DNA from: Bin87 sp965204905
GTDB taxonomy: Bacteria; Chloroflexota; Dehalococcoidia; Lucifugimonadales; UBA3495
DNA length: 64,000 nt
NCBI GenBank assembly: GCA_965204905.1
Contig: OZ242042.1
Location: 1,984,001 to 2,048,000, forward strand
Direction: 5' to 3'
In this document: positions 26,211 to 34,263 of the stretch, one piece after another
Position numbering within the stretch: the first letter of the stretch is position 1
Layout of the letters: every line of letters begins with the position of its first letter
Notes under the pieces: generated by a model
Databases searched by the model: none
The model's input: only the letters and a program-made list of their open reading frames with translations
Told to the model about the DNA's origin: nothing
Translations under genes and position numbers: made by a program

Positions 26211-26243
26211 CCCTCTCCCCTGGCGGGAGAGGGTCGGGTGCGG
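26211..26243. repeat. Intergenic palindromic repeat, family B, copy 2
   Basis: CCCTCTCCC-CTGGC-GGGAGAGGG followed by TCGGGTGCGG. Same design as copies at 25635 and 26610, with a diverged tail. Confidence 0.78.
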
Positions 26244-26609
26244 TACGTCCGCCTCTGGCGGGAGGGGGCATCCCTCCCTCAAACTACCTGAATTGCAACG
26301 CACCTATGACACCCCGCCCATTGTCCCACTCCGCTCCCACGTTCTATCCTAACTACGTCAGGTTTCCCGCTCGGCCCTCGAGAACCGGGTGGGAGTGCCG
26401 CATCGCATGCAGCGGCAGCCACCGAAACTACTACACATAGCGAGGTGTCAAGTCGGTTCGGGTCGCTCAACGGCCTGTCGGTTATCCAAAGCAGAAAATG
26501 GTTCCCAAGGAGCCTAGGGTCGTAGATGCGCCTCTGGCGTACCGTCTTTCAGCGACTACGCTCCCGGACCCGGCGGGTGTCACCACCGCCCCACGAGGGT
26601 CGTCAATAG

Positions 26610-26645
26610 CCCTCTCCCCTGGTGGGAGAGGGTTGGGTGAGAGGG
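26610..26645. repeat. Intergenic palindromic repeat, family B, copy 3
   Basis: CCCTCTCCC-CTGGT-GGGAGAGGG followed by TTGGGTGAGAGGG. This copy is closest to the form of this repeat seen in many unrelated genomes. Confidence 0.8.
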
Positions 26646-26874
26646 CAGCAGCCCCCACCACCAGGGCGGCCAGCACGTGGAAATCTAGGACAATATCTAT
26701 CTGCGCCAAGCAAAAACAGTGTTGGCCGTGCTCCGACACTCGTCCCGAACCACCAACCTGACACCGCAAATCCCAAGCAAACCAACCCGCTGCATCAAGG
26801 AGGAACTCCCAAAGCAACGAATCCCAGACTCTGATCCATCATCGCCATAGAGACCAACCCGGTGGCCAACCAAA

Positions 26875-26883
26875 TGCTATACT
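26875..26883 (+). promoter_or_regulatory. Extended -10 promoter of hisF
   Basis: TG-C-TATACT, an extended -10 element without a good -35. It predicts transcription from about 26890, which places the TTG at 26885 upstream of the transcript and supports the GTG at 26921 as the hisF start. Confidence 0.5.
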
Positions 26884-26920
26884 GTTGTCCGATTTCTCCG
26901 TAACGGACCGCAACCCCATC

Positions 26921-27730
26921 GTGCTGACTCGCCGTATCATACCGTGCCTCGACGTTGACGCCGGCCGCGTCGTCAAGGGCACGAGTTTCGTCAACCTGCG
27001 CGACGCCGGCGACCCGGCCGAATTGGCCTCCCGGTACGATGAGGAAGGCGCCGACGAACTGGTGTTCCTCGACATCACCGCCAGCAGCGATTCCCGCGAC
27101 ACCATGGTGGACGTGGTGCGCGCCGTATCCGAGCAGGTCTTTATCCCCCTCACCGTGGGCGGCGGCATCCGTTCCATCGAGGACGTGCGGCGGATGCTCA
27201 ACGCCGGCGCCGACAAGGTGTCCGTCAACACCGCCGCCATCAACACCCCGGAACTGGTCGCCCAGGGTTCTGACCAGTTCGGCAGCCAGTGCATCGTTAC
27301 CGCCATCGACGCCCGCCGCATCGTGCCCGGAGAACCGCATCCCGAACCCAGAGACGAAACCCTGGCGCTGGACGCTGCATCGGGCTGGCAGGTGTACACC
27401 CACGGCGGCCGGAACCCCACCGGCCTCGACGCCGTAAAGTGGGCCGAGCGCACCGTAGCCCTCGGCTCCGGCGAGATCCTGTTGACCAGCATGGACGAGG
27501 ACGGACAGCAGGACGGCTACGATCTCCCGCTCACCCGCGCCATCTCCCGTGCCGTCCCCGTCCCCGTCATCGCCAGCGGTGGCGCCGGCAAACTCGACCA
27601 TCTCTACGACGCTTTCACCGGCGGCGAGGCCGACGCGGTGCTCGCCGCCAGCATCTTTCACTTTGGAACTTACTCCATCGCCCAGGCCAAGGACTTCCTC
27701 GCCGGCCGCGGCATCCCCATGCGAATCTGA
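26921..27730 (+). CDS. hisF: Imidazole glycerol phosphate synthase cyclase subunit
   Basis: HisF forms IGP and AICAR from PRFAR and ammonia in histidine synthesis. With the GTG start at 26921 (MLTRRIIPCLD) the catalytic residues fall at Asp11 and Asp130 ('VTAIDARR'), the standard numbering. Other marks are 'IPLTVGGGIRSIEDV', 'EILLTSMDEDGQQDGYDL' and 'PVIASGGAGKLDHL'. An insertion of about 18 residues follows 'DARR' ('IVPGEPHPEPRDETLALDAA'), before 'GWQVYTHGGRN'. That brings the length to 269 against the usual 252-256. HisH is not in the window. hisIE follows after a HAD gene. Confidence 0.96.
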   Translation: MLTRRIIPCLDVDAGRVVKGTSFVNLRDAGDPAELASRYDEEGADELVFLDITASSDSRDTMVDVVRAVSEQVFIPLTVGGGIRSIEDVRRMLNAGADKVSVNTAAINTPELVAQGSDQFGSQCIVTAIDARRIVPGEPHPEPRDETLALDAASGWQVYTHGGRNPTGLDAVKWAERTVALGSGEILLTSMDEDGQQDGYDLPLTRAISRAVPVPVIASGGAGKLDHLYDAFTGGEADAVLAASIFHFGTYSIAQAKDFLAGRGIPMRI

Positions 27731-27745
27731 GAGACGGAGTAGCAG

Positions 27746-28447
27746 ATGACCGCCATCACCACCGTAATCTTCGATATGTTCAACACCATAGCGCAGGACG
27801 GCCCCGAACTATGGCGCCAGTCTTTCGTACGAATCATCGACGAACAACGCCTGGACACCGATCCCGAAACCCTCCGCCACGCCTGGGATTACGGCTCCAA
27901 CAATTTCCGCGAGCGGCGCATCGACCCACACGGCCCCTTCATCTCATACCTTGACGGCTGGGCCGACGCATTCGCCCGGGCGTTCGCCGACCTGAACCTC
28001 AAGGGCGACCCGCAGGACGCCTCCCAGAAATCCATCGACGACCTGGGCGCCCGCCCCATATTCCCCGACGCGCCCGAGGCCCTTTCCATCCTCGGCCAAC
28101 GCCGCCGGCTGGCCGTGCTGTCCAACGCCGATGACGCTTACCTGAACCCGGTTGTCGCGCGGATTCCCGCCGCCTTCTCCACCGTCATATCGTCCGAAGG
28201 CGGCCAATGCTACAAGCCCGATGCCCGCCTCTTTAAAATCGCCCTTAATGAATTGCAAGCCGACCCGGGCGAGTGCGTGTATGTCGGCGACAAGCAGTTC
28301 GAGGACGTAAAGGGCGCGCGCGGCGTCGGCATGTCGGTGGTGTGGATCAACCGCAAGGGCGAACCCTTGAACCCAGATCTGCCCACCCCGGATGCCGAGA
28401 TCCGCAACCTGCTCGAACTCCCGGCCGTCCTCAACCGCCTCACATGA
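27746..28447 (+). CDS. HAD superfamily hydrolase (subfamily IA)
   Basis: A 233-residue haloacid-dehalogenase-type hydrolase with a helical cap. Motif I is 'VIFDMFNTIAQ'; the nucleophile Asp is present, but the second acid (+2) is Phe, as in dehalogenase- and FDxFGTL-type members. Motif II is 'LAVLSNADDAYL', motif III includes 'CYKPDARLFKIAL', and motif IV is 'CVYVGDKQFEDVKGARGVGM'. It is 15 nt after hisF and upstream of hisIE, so a role as histidinol-phosphate phosphatase is possible. That is only inference from position, and the motif I change argues for caution. Confidence 0.88.
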   Translation: MTAITTVIFDMFNTIAQDGPELWRQSFVRIIDEQRLDTDPETLRHAWDYGSNNFRERRIDPHGPFISYLDGWADAFARAFADLNLKGDPQDASQKSIDDLGARPIFPDAPEALSILGQRRRLAVLSNADDAYLNPVVARIPAAFSTVISSEGGQCYKPDARLFKIALNELQADPGECVYVGDKQFEDVKGARGVGMSVVWINRKGEPLNPDLPTPDAEIRNLLELPAVLNRLT

Positions 28448-28523
28448 TACGGAACCGTACGCCCACCCCCCATTCCCTCTTACCCACCGCACACCCCTGA
28501 ACCTGGTCATTCTTACTTACCCG

Positions 28524-28554
28524 CCGTCATTCCCGAGAAAGCGGGAATCCAGCG
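28524..28554. repeat. Intergenic hairpin repeat, family C, copy 1
   Basis: CGTC-ATTCCCG-AGAAAG-CGGGAAT-CCAGCG. It stands between co-directional genes, 27 nt before hisIE. Copies 2 and 3 are at 30365 and 54498. Confidence 0.8.
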
Positions 28555-28580
28555 TAACCCCAACATAGGAGTTGGCCTTT

Positions 28581-29204
28581 ATGACCCACGTAAAGCTTGA
28601 TGACAAGGGCCTCGTCCCCGCCATTGCCCAGGACATCAACACCGGCCAGGTCCTCATGCTGGGCTATATGAACCCCGGCTCGCTCAAGCGCACCGTCGAG
28701 GGCACCCAGGTCTGGTTCTACAGCCGCAGCCAGGAAGACCTCTGGCACAAGGGCGAGGTCTCCGGCAACTACCTCAACCTCCGCGAATGGTACGTTGACT
28801 GCGACTCCGACACCATCCTGCTCAAGGTCGAACCCGACGGCCCCACGTGCCATACCGGCGAACCAACCTGCTTCTTCACCCGCATGGACGACCTCCCCGA
28901 GGAATACACCACGTCCGAGGGCGGGCCCCGGGTACTGGACGAACTCTTTGCCGTCATCAAGGACCGCCAGCGGGAAATGCCCGAGGGCAGCTACACCGCT
29001 CAACTCCTCGCCGAGGGCACCAGCCGCGTTGCCCAGAAAGTCATCGAAGAGGCCGGCGAAACCGCCCTGGCCGCCGCCACTGGCGACGCCGAAAACATGC
29101 CCGGCGAAATCGCCGATCTCCTCTACCACACCCTCACGCTCATGGCCTCCGCCGGCGTCTCCCCCAACGCCGTCTGGGAAGAACTCCGCAACCGCCGCGG
29201 CTAG
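28581..29204 (+). CDS. hisI: Bifunctional phosphoribosyl-AMP cyclohydrolase/phosphoribosyl-ATP pyrophosphatase
   Basis: HisIE carries out steps 2 and 3 of histidine synthesis. ATG 28581 has AGGAG nine nt upstream. The N-terminal cyclohydrolase domain has 'LGYMNPGSLKRTVEGTQVWF', 'REWYVDCDSDTILLKVEPDG' (Asp cluster for Mg) and Cys/His zinc ligands in 'PTCHTGEPTCF'. The C-terminal MazG-like pyrophosphatase domain has 'LLAEGTSRVAQKVIEEAGET' and 'GEIADLLYHTLTLM'. At 207 residues both domains are complete. The stop shares CTAG with the convergent S51 gene. Confidence 0.96.
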   Translation: MTHVKLDDKGLVPAIAQDINTGQVLMLGYMNPGSLKRTVEGTQVWFYSRSQEDLWHKGEVSGNYLNLREWYVDCDSDTILLKVEPDGPTCHTGEPTCFFTRMDDLPEEYTTSEGGPRVLDELFAVIKDRQREMPEGSYTAQLLAEGTSRVAQKVIEEAGETALAAATGDAENMPGEIADLLYHTLTLMASAGVSPNAVWEELRNRRG

Positions 29205-29920
29205 GTGGCTGGCCCGTCCACCGTCAGGTCAGGGATGGGTTCCCCGCCCGCATACCGTCGCCACGCACCATCCCGGTACACGGTCACGTTCCCGCTACCC
29301 AACGCCGTCGCGCCGACGGGCTCCAGTAACACCCCCGAACCGCCGTCTATCCCCAGCACGGTCAGGCCGACGAACTCCCGGCCCGACAATTGGGACAGGA
29401 TCGCCTCCGGATCGCTCCGCTCGTGGTGCGGCAGCGTCATCACGTTCGGCACGATATTCAACGCCGGCGACACTGGAGATCCCGACGACGGCCGGCGCAT
29501 CACCGCGCCCAGCACCATCGCCCCCGCGCTGGAACCTGCCCAGACCGCTCCCATGTTATTGGCTGCAGTGACCGTTTCCAGCAGCAGAGAACGTGCCAGT
29601 ACCGAATGTAGATGCTCCGGGCTCCCGCCGGTGAAATATATGACGTCCGCGCCGTCAAGTTGCGCCGCGATGCGCGGGTTCTCGGCATCGGCGCGTTGAA
29701 TAACGTCCACACTGTAAGCGTCCGCCCCAAGTCCACTGAAATGGCGGATCCCGTTTGATGCCGCCAACTGTGGGTTTTCGCGGGCCGCCGCCGTTGGTAT
29801 GATAGCCACGCGCGGCGCGTCCTTACCTGTCAGTTGCAGGATGTGTCGGTCCATCCCCGCCGCGGCCGGCCGGAACTCTTCGCCGCCCACCAACAAAATT
29901 CGCCGTTCCAAATTCGCCAC
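29201..29920 (-). CDS. Peptidase S51/cyanophycinase-like protein
   Basis: A 239-residue class I glutamine-amidotransferase-like fold of the S51 group (dipeptidase E, cyanophycinase). 'VIYFTGGSPEHLHSVL' is the GG-N/S loop. The serine nucleophile elbow is 'WAGSSAGAMVLGAVM', and 'MTLPHHERSDPE' carries a probable catalytic His. The C-terminal 'GIDGGSGVLLEP' is typical. No cyanophycin synthetase is in the window, so an aspartyl-dipeptidase-like role is as likely. It overlaps the convergent hisIE stop by CTAG. Confidence 0.85.
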   Translation of the reverse strand: MANLERRILLVGGEEFRPAAAGMDRHILQLTGKDAPRVAIIPTAAARENPQLAASNGIRHFSGLGADAYSVDVIQRADAENPRIAAQLDGADVIYFTGGSPEHLHSVLARSLLLETVTAANNMGAVWAGSSAGAMVLGAVMRRPSSGSPVSPALNIVPNVMTLPHHERSDPEAILSQLSGREFVGLTVLGIDGGSGVLLEPVGATALGSGNVTVYRDGAWRRYAGGEPIPDLTVDGPAT

Positions 29921-29946
29921 TTGTTTTCGCTCAACATGGGGGAAAG

Positions 29947-30348
29947 ATGTTCGAGTTTATACATCACGTCCGCATCCTTGTCCACGACGCCGACGCCATG
30001 GCCGAGTACATCGAGCAAAACTTCGGCCTGACTCCGGTCAAGATCGAGGTCTATCCCGCCCGCGGCATGAAAAACGCCATTTACAAGGTCGGCCAGACCA
30101 ACGTGGAATTCACGGAGCCGCTGGACCCCGATTCTGCCATGGGTCAGTACCTCAAGACCTTTGGTCCGGGCCCCTACCACATGGCCTTCGGTGTCACCGA
30201 CATCGCGGACAAGGCCGCCCAACTGGCCTCCAACGGCAACGCAATGCGCGGCGAAAACGGCATGTCCCGCAGCGCCGAGGGCTACCTGACCGCCAACATC
30301 GACCCGGCCAGCGCGCTCGGATACCAGTTCCAGATCGCCGAAGGCTAA
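29947..30348 (+). CDS. VOC family protein (methylmalonyl-CoA epimerase/glyoxalase-like)
   Basis: A 133-residue vicinal-oxygen-chelate protein. The N-terminus 'FIHHVRILVHDADAMAEYIE' gives the first metal His. 'AIYKVGQTNVEFTEPLDPDS' has the Glu ligand region, 'GPGPYHMAFGVTDIADKAAQ' the second His and 'GYQFQIAEG' the terminal strand. The layout is that of methylmalonyl-CoA epimerase-like members, which bind one divalent metal. It starts 26 nt from the divergent S51 gene. The substrate is unproven. Confidence 0.85.
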   Translation: MFEFIHHVRILVHDADAMAEYIEQNFGLTPVKIEVYPARGMKNAIYKVGQTNVEFTEPLDPDSAMGQYLKTFGPGPYHMAFGVTDIADKAAQLASNGNAMRGENGMSRSAEGYLTANIDPASALGYQFQIAEG

Positions 30349-30364
30349 AGGGCGATAGCATCTC

Positions 30365-30393
30365 CCGTCATTCCGGCTTTAGCCGGAATCCAG
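30365..30393. repeat. Intergenic hairpin repeat, family C, copy 2
   Basis: CCGTC-ATTCCGGCT-TT-AGCCGGAAT-CCAG, a nine-bp perfect stem, between the co-directional VOC and argS genes. Confidence 0.82.
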
Positions 30394-30459
30394 AGACCCT
30401 CCGGCGAGAGTGCTAACATATACTCCCGTTTTGTTCATTCCACTTCATCGGATCGCAAC

Positions 30460-32184
30460 ATGCTAGTCAGAGACACCATATCCAACGCCGTCGCCGCCGC
30501 CCTGGAAAAAGCCAACCGCGATGGCGCGATCAGCGTCGATTCCGTACCCGACATCGAGGTTGAACGGCCCAACAATGCCGAGCACGGAGACTTCGCCACC
30601 AACCTGCCGTTGCGCCTGGCCCGCGCCGCCCGCGCCAACCCGCTCCAGCTCGCCCAACTGATCGCGGAACGCATCGAGAGCTCGCCAGAAATCGACGGCG
30701 TGTCCGCTGCGCCCCCCGGCTTCATCAATTTCAAGCTCAGCGAGTCGTGGTTGCAGCAGCAGGTCGAGGCGGTGCGCGTCGCCGGCGATTCCTTTGGCGC
30801 GTCCGACATCGGCGCCGGCCGCAAGGTCATGGTCGAGTTCGTCAGCGTCAATCCCACCGGCCCGGTCCACGTGGGCCATACCCGGGGCGCGGTTCTGGGC
30901 AGCGCTTTGGCCAATAGCCTGGCCGCTGCCGGCTATGACGTAACCCGCGAGTACTACATCAATGACGCCGGCTCCCAGATGGAGGCGTTCTACCGCTCGG
31001 TGTGGACCCGCTACCGCCAAGCCCTCGGCCAAAATGCCGAGATGCCCGAAAACGGATACCAGGGCGATTACATCGCTGACATCGCATCCGAGATTATCGA
31101 CTCCGACGGCAATGGCTATCTGGAAAAGACGGACACCGCCGCCATACGCGAAATCGGCGACGTTGCCCGCGAAAAGATGGTCGCCTTGATCCGCGACGAC
31201 CTCGACGCCATCGGCGTCGCCTTCGACAACTGGTTCAGCGAGCGTCGGCTTTTCCAGAACCCCGACTCTTTACCCCCCGACTCTTTACCCAATGACTCTT
31301 TACCCAATGACTACGACCGGGCCATGTCCCGCCTCCGGGAGGGCGGCCACCTCGCCGAACGCAGCGGAGCATTGTGGTTCATCTCCACCGCCCTCGGCGA
31401 CGAGCGAGATAACGTCGTCGTCCGATCTTCCGGCGAACCTACCTACTTCGCCTCCGACATCGCGTACCACTTCAACAAGTTCGCCGAACGCGGCTTCGAC
31501 CGCGTTATCGACATCTGGGGCGCCGACCATCAGGGCCACGTGCCGCGCATGAAGGCCGCAGTGCAGGCGTTGGGCATTGAGCCGGACAATCTCACGGTCC
31601 TCATCTCCCAGATGGTCACCCTCAAGCGCGGCGACGAAACCGTCCGCGCCTCTAAGCGCACCGGCGATTTCGTCACCCTCCGGGAGTTGGTGGACGAGGT
31701 CGGAACGGATGCCTGCCGGTATTTCTTCCTGGCCCGCGCGCCATCCACCCAGATGGAGTTTGACCTGGAACTTGCGACCCGGGAATCCTCCGAAAACCCG
31801 GTGTACTACGTGCAGTACGCCCACGCGCGCAACGCCAGCATTCTCAACCTCGCCGCCGAACGCGACATCGACTACAGCGCCGGCGACGTAAGCCTGCTCA
31901 CCCATCCCAATGAGCTGGAGTTAATCCGCACCATGCTCCGGCTCCCGGAACTCATCGTCCAGGTTGCCGAAAACCTCGAACCCCATCACCTGCCGCACTA
32001 TGCAATGGAGCTGGCGACGGCGTTCCACCATTTCTACGAAAACTGCCGGGTCATCTCCGCCAACCCCGACGACAACGAGCTTACCCTTGCTCGCCTCAAG
32101 CTGGTCGCTGCGGCCCAGATCGCGTTTCGCCGCACCCTTACACTGATGGGCATGTCCGCGCCGGATCGGATGGACCGGGATTAA
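30460..32184 (+). CDS. argS: Arginyl-tRNA synthetase
   Basis: Class I aminoacyl-tRNA synthetase for arginine, 574 residues. The N-terminal Add1 domain ends with 'AAPPGFINFKLSESWLQQQV'. The HIGH-type motif is 'NPTGPVHVGHTRGAVLG', then 'EYYINDAGSQMEAFYRSVW'. The KMSKS equivalent is 'DETVRASKRTGDFVTL', and the C-terminal helical anticodon domain ends in 'TLTLMGMSAPDRM'. A 15-bp tandem repeat (31261-31314) adds the pentapeptide PDSLP three times between 'ERRLFQN' and 'YDRAMSRLREGG', a surface loop. It does not break the frame. Confidence 0.97.
   Translation: MLVRDTISNAVAAALEKANRDGAISVDSVPDIEVERPNNAEHGDFATNLPLRLARAARANPLQLAQLIAERIESSPEIDGVSAAPPGFINFKLSESWLQQQVEAVRVAGDSFGASDIGAGRKVMVEFVSVNPTGPVHVGHTRGAVLGSALANSLAAAGYDVTREYYINDAGSQMEAFYRSVWTRYRQALGQNAEMPENGYQGDYIADIASEIIDSDGNGYLEKTDTAAIREIGDVAREKMVALIRDDLDAIGVAFDNWFSERRLFQNPDSLPPDSLPNDSLPNDYDRAMSRLREGGHLAERSGALWFISTALGDERDNVVVRSSGEPTYFASDIAYHFNKFAERGFDRVIDIWGADHQGHVPRMKAAVQALGIEPDNLTVLISQMVTLKRGDETVRASKRTGDFVTLRELVDEVGTDACRYFFLARAPSTQMEFDLELATRESSENPVYYVQYAHARNASILNLAAERDIDYSAGDVSLLTHPNELELIRTMLRLPELIVQVAENLEPHHLPHYAMELATAFHHFYENCRVISANPDDNELTLARLKLVAAAQIAFRRTLTLMGMSAPDRMDRD
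31261..31314 (+). repeat. 15-bp tandem repeat inside argS
   Basis: CCCGACTCTTTACCC occurs twice exactly (31261-31275, 31276-31290). A third copy has CCC changed to AAT (31291-31305), and a partial fourth runs to 31314. It is in frame and encodes PDSLP-PDSLP-NDSLP-NDY. Confidence 0.95.
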
Positions 32185-32448
32185 GCGGTAACGGATGAGT
32201 TCCAGGCGCATCAATGAACCGGGCTCTCGAAATCTGCAACAATCTCCAACAATCCTGCCGCTGTTGAACTTGCCCTCACCCGGTGGCAGGTGTATATTGT
32301 TGCCCCTATGGTATCGAGTTTTTTTACTGCGCCCCGGGTCAATATCCGAAGGTGTCTCGCCGGCGAATCCTGTAGCGCAAACTGTTTGGTAGCCACCGCT
32401 GCCGGTGCCGTTTGTGAGCCGATTGCCGGGCTGGGGATCCGCGTCTAG

Positions 32449-34263
32449 ATGGGTATCCTGCTGCGCATCATCAGGATGGCCGCCCGTTACCCGTTGCGGC
32501 TGATCTTGGCCTACGTTTCCGCCCTGGCCGCCATCGCGTTCTCCTTGGCTCTGCCCTGGCTCTTCGGAAACGCCATCGACCTGATGGTAGTTCGAGATGC
32601 CGTAACCGGCAAATTCGTCCGGGCGGACTTCACGGTGTCGGCGCTGGTTTTCCACGGAGTCGGAATTCTGGGCGTCAGCCTCGGTCGCGGCTTCTGCGAT
32701 TTCGCCCGCACCTACACCACCGAATCCCTGTCGCAAAAGGTCTCCTTCGACTGTCGAAACCTCCTGTACGACAAGCTTCAGAACGTCAGCTTCGCGTTCC
32801 ACGACAAGGAACACACCGGCGACCTGATGTCCCGCGCCACCGCCGATGTTGAGGCGATGCGCCGCTTTGTCAACATGGGCATGATTCGCTCCCTCGACGT
32901 GGTCGTGCGAATCATTGCGATACCGTTCATCCTCTTTTTCCTGAACTGGGAACTCGCGCTGGTCAGCATGATCTTCGTGCCGGCCATCGTGCTCCGCTCA
33001 TCGTTCGTCATGCGCGCCCTGCGGAGGAAGTGGCTCCATGTGCAAGAGGTGATGGGAGAATCCGTCACCGTCCTCCAGGAAAACCTGGCCGGTATGCACG
33101 TGGTCAAGGCATTCGCCTCCGAGGACTACGAACGCCGGAAGTACAATCGCAAGGCCGAGGAACTGCGGGTGGAGTACTTCGACGCCGAGCGGATGCAGGG
33201 CACCAACAGCGCGTGGATGACCCTGTACTTCACCTTCGCCCTTGGCGTAGTCCTCTGGTACGGCGGCGTGCAGGTCGTCAACGGCAACCTCACCGCCGGC
33301 GATCTCGCCAAATTCTTCCTGTATCTTAACCAGTTGACCTTCCCCATCCGGGCGTCGGCGCAGATCATCAACACCTACTCCCGCGCCATGTCCTCCGGCC
33401 AGCGACTCTTCAATGTGCTGGATACCCGATCCCCAGTGTCGGAGCGGCCTAACGCCACCGACATGGGTCGCGCCACCGGGCACGTCCGCTTCGATAACGT
33501 CGGATTCTCTTACGCAGATCGCTCGCCGGCGTTGCGAGATGTCAACCTCGAATCCGAACCCGGTAAGGTCACCGCCATACTCGGCGCCCCCGGCAGCGGC
33601 AAGACCACCATCGTCAACCTGCTGCCCCGGTTCTACGACGTTACCGACGGCGAGATCACCATCGACGGCAAGGACATCCGGGAATTCACCCTCCAGTCCC
33701 TCCGTCACAACGTGGGCATCGTCCACCAGGATGTGTACCTGTTCAGCGCCAACATCCGCGACAACATCGGCTACGGCGTCAAGGACGCCACCCACGAGGA
33801 CATTGAACGCGCCGCCAGGGTGGCCCAGTTGCATGACCAGATCATGGCCCTGCCCAACGGCTACGACACCTGGGTCGGCGAACGGGGCACCACTCTTTCC
33901 GGTGGCCAGCGTCAGCGTCTCTCCATCGCCCGCACCATCCTGATCGACCCGCCCGTCCTGATCCTCGACGACTCCACCTCCAGCGTCGATGTGGAAACCG
34001 AGCGCCAAATTCACCGCGCCATGGTTGAGGTGATGAAAGGCCGCACCACCTTCGTCATCGCCCACCGGTTGAGTACCGTCCGCGAGGCCGACCAGATCCT
34101 CGTCCTCGATAGGGGCAACATCGTCGAGCGAGGGAACCACGAAGAACTGATCCGCTCCGGCGGCATCTACCAGAGCATCTACGAACTGCAATTGCGGCCC
34201 CAGGAAGAAGTCCTGCTGGAGGCGGCGGTTCCGGCCATGGCCGATGGGAGGGCTGCCCTATGA
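32449..34263 (+). CDS. ABC exporter half-transporter, degenerate-site subunit
   Basis: A 604-residue type IV ABC exporter: six TM helices (to about residue 320), then a nucleotide-binding domain. Walker A is 'ILGAPGSGKTTIVN', the Q-loop 'GIVHQDVYLFSANI', the signature 'TTLSGGQRQRLSIAR' and Walker B 'VLILDDSTSSVD', with Asp in place of the catalytic Glu. The H-loop is 'FVIAHRLSTV'. With the next gene (ATGA overlap) it forms a heterodimer, and the noncanonical Walker B places the degenerate ATP site here. The substrate is unknown (drug or lipid type). A 264-nt leader precedes it. Confidence 0.93.
   Translation: MGILLRIIRMAARYPLRLILAYVSALAAIAFSLALPWLFGNAIDLMVVRDAVTGKFVRADFTVSALVFHGVGILGVSLGRGFCDFARTYTTESLSQKVSFDCRNLLYDKLQNVSFAFHDKEHTGDLMSRATADVEAMRRFVNMGMIRSLDVVVRIIAIPFILFFLNWELALVSMIFVPAIVLRSSFVMRALRRKWLHVQEVMGESVTVLQENLAGMHVVKAFASEDYERRKYNRKAEELRVEYFDAERMQGTNSAWMTLYFTFALGVVLWYGGVQVVNGNLTAGDLAKFFLYLNQLTFPIRASAQIINTYSRAMSSGQRLFNVLDTRSPVSERPNATDMGRATGHVRFDNVGFSYADRSPALRDVNLESEPGKVTAILGAPGSGKTTIVNLLPRFYDVTDGEITIDGKDIREFTLQSLRHNVGIVHQDVYLFSANIRDNIGYGVKDATHEDIERAARVAQLHDQIMALPNGYDTWVGERGTTLSGGQRQRLSIARTILIDPPVLILDDSTSSVDVETERQIHRAMVEVMKGRTTFVIAHRLSTVREADQILVLDRGNIVERGNHEELIRSGGIYQSIYELQLRPQEEVLLEAAVPAMADGRAAL

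Larger units (their letters stand above)
26093..26874. other. Gene-poor interval with repeat copies
   Basis: About 780 bases between the GlcG-like gene and the hisF promoter. I see no coding frame with a ribosome-binding site or family match on either strand. The interval holds two family B palindromes and fragments such as 'TCCGCCTCTGGCGGGAGGG' at about 26250. It may be the remains of a lost gene. Confidence 0.6.

Noticed and set aside
26482..26817. A 111-codon minus-strand frame in the gene-poor interval
   Set aside because: It includes a family B repeat, has no ribosome-binding site and shows no domain pattern.
26885..26920. A TTG start for hisF at 26885
   Set aside because: It would lie before the predicted transcription start, and HisF numbering (Asp11, Asp130) fits the GTG at 26921.
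31261..31314. The tandem repeat as a frameshift in argS
   Set aside because: Each unit is 15 bp and the frame stays open to the normal C-terminus.
32998..34191. A 397-codon minus-strand frame
   Set aside because: Antisense to the first ABC exporter gene, with typical shadow composition.
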